Source of the DNA: Marinilabilia sp.
Lineage (GTDB): Bacteria > Bacteroidota > Bacteroidia > Bacteroidales > Marinilabiliaceae
Reading direction: 5' to 3'
Assembly (NCBI RefSeq): GCF_016278715.1
Contig: NZ_JADQBH010000049.1
Coordinates: 1 to 64,000, forward strand
Length of the DNA: 64,000 bases
Shown piece after piece: positions 63,043-64,000 of this stretch; position 1 is the first letter of the stretch; the number at the start of each line of letters is the position of its first letter. The position numbers and the translations under genes are program-made. The notes below the pieces were generated by a model, which was not told the DNA's origin, did not search any database, and saw only the letters and a program-made list of their open reading frames with translations.

Positions 63043-64000
63043 ATGAAACTTGAAAAAATCCTTGACTTACTAAATTCGTTTGAAAAAAACTCGTTTCTGA
63101 AAATTATTGATTCTATAATTAGCGAAAAACCTAAAATAAGTGGTCAGATTGATAAAATCCTTATTGATGGGTCCAAGGATCTGAAAAACCTGGATAATAT
63201 TAATGTGTCAAAGGTTTTTTCTGTTGTAGAGGAGGAGTTCAAAAAGTATGTGCATAGTGAATTTGTAAACACTACATCACAACTTGATATTCTAACAGAT
63301 ATTTTAACTCGTGATGGAAACTGTGTAATGAAACAAGATTGGTTTGCCCGTTTGTATGAGAAAGAAATTAAAGATCTTGAAAGAAAATTACAATCTTTCA
63401 ATAAAAACATAAACTCAGATACCACTGAGATTGAACCTAAAAGACTTCGGGATTATAAGGTTTATACCGAGTGCTTAAAAACGGCTTACGAAAATGATGA
63501 TAGCCACGGAGAGGATAGAAAAATAACATCAGATGAGCAATCCATTTTATATACCTTATCGAAACAACTTGAACTCTCACAAGAGGAAATTAAATTGATT
63601 AACTATTCAATTATTCCAGTTTGTATCCAACATATCGATAAGGTAATTAATGATTTAAAAAATTTAGGGGTAATTTTTTATTCCAAAAAGACCAATACCG
63701 TTTATGTTGCCCAGGAAGTAGTTAAATTATTAAGAGATATTAGGGGAAAAGCTATTGCTGACAAGCATTTCAGGAGAATTTTAAAGCAATTACGAGAACC
63801 CCAAATTAATATGGTATGTAAAAAGCATAATATCGACTGGCGACAATCCTTGGATGTAAAAATTAATGAAATAATAAGTAAAGGGATTTCATTACACAAT
63901 ATTCTTGAGAATGAAATCCATAAGGAGGGAACATATTTGAATGACATTAAGAAATTCCTAAATGAACTAAATGAAAGAAGCTTCGATATCCCAAACCCAA
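63043..64000 (+). CDS. Unrecognised protein, 3' end outside the window
   Basis: An open frame of 319 codons runs from ATG 63043 to the window edge and is missing from the ORF track because it has no stop. The N terminus (MKLEKILDLLNSFEKNSFLKIIDSII) and the lysine/glutamate-rich helical body look genuine. The region around residues 245-290 (KHFRRILKQLREPQINMVCKKHNIDW, then KINEIISKGISL) resembles a SAP-like helix-extended-helix DNA-binding motif, but this is a guess. A minus-strand ORF opposite (63144-63425) is its shadow. Confidence 0.7.
   Translation, partial: MKLEKILDLLNSFEKNSFLKIIDSIISEKPKISGQIDKILIDGSKDLKNLDNINVSKVFSVVEEEFKKYVHSEFVNTTSQLDILTDILTRDGNCVMKQDWFARLYEKEIKDLERKLQSFNKNINSDTTEIEPKRLRDYKVYTECLKTAYENDDSHGEDRKITSDEQSILYTLSKQLELSQEEIKLINYSIIPVCIQHIDKVINDLKNLGVIFYSKKTNTVYVAQEVVKLLRDIRGKAIADKHFRRILKQLREPQINMVCKKHNIDWRQSLDVKINEIISKGISLHNILENEIHKEGTYLNDIKKFLNELNERSFDIPNP

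Overview
The window reads as chromosome from a member of the phylum Bacteroidota (Bacteroidetes), probably an environmental, Marinilabiliales- or Bacteroidales-like anaerobe. The evidence is a SusC/SusD polysaccharide utilisation locus with a hybrid two-component regulator, Wzi-family capsule proteins, lipoproteins with acidic residues straight after the lipobox cysteine, TAnnTTTG-type -7 boxes, and an FprA-type flavoprotein, which is common in anaerobes or microaerophiles. No 16S gene or other species marker is present.

Layout. 1-2.3 kb: C-terminal part of a type I restriction HsdR, then a PD-(D/E)XK nuclease-like protein. 2.6-6.4 kb (minus strand): metallophosphoesterase, tRNA-modification GTPase mnmE, and an orphan sugar-binding lipoprotein. 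6.6-17.5 kb: exopolysaccharide/capsule region with an acyltransferase, Wzi-like protein, HD protein, a Wza/Wzc pair on the minus strand, and a divergent MraY/WecA-like transferase, GT2 glycosyltransferase and second Wzc. 17.5-30.4 kb: housekeeping genes (murB, mltG, SPOR lipoprotein, fprA, aminotransferase, ftsE, slyD, aroC, a frameshifted symporter, a histidine kinase). 30.56 kb: tRNA-Pro(CGG) with its own terminator.

Downstream of the tRNA the character changes. 30.8-32.1 kb holds three decaying genes. From about 32.6 to 61.2 kb there is a one-directional series of small unrelated genes, all on the + strand and mostly lacking neighbours of related function. Between them lie long (about 140-150 bp, some larger) related intergenic repeats. 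In at least two cases the first 9 bases of a gene block (GTTGTGCGG; GTTGGGGAC) are exactly complementary to the first bases of the repeat that closes the same block (CCGCACAAC; GTCCCCAAC). Three more blocks do this imperfectly. This is the rule expected of integron gene cassettes with attC sites. I therefore read the region as a cassette array of attC-like elements without an integrase in view, built from at least four repeat families. Cargo includes a VapBC-like toxin-antitoxin pair plus a deletion remnant of a second copy, a WYL-type regulator with an alpha/beta hydrolase, GrpB, PhzF, DUF3788 and AlkD-like proteins, a TPR/TonB_C protein, a thioredoxin-fold lipoprotein and several unknown membrane proteins.

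The array is interrupted at 38.6-49.9 kb by a visibly more G+C-rich polysaccharide utilisation locus: HTCS regulator, GH16 beta-glucanase, SusC, SusD and a surface lipoprotein, ending in a strong terminator. Its likely substrate is a beta-1,3-type glucan. The right end (61.5-64 kb) holds a PAS histidine kinase and an unrecognised gene that runs off the window.
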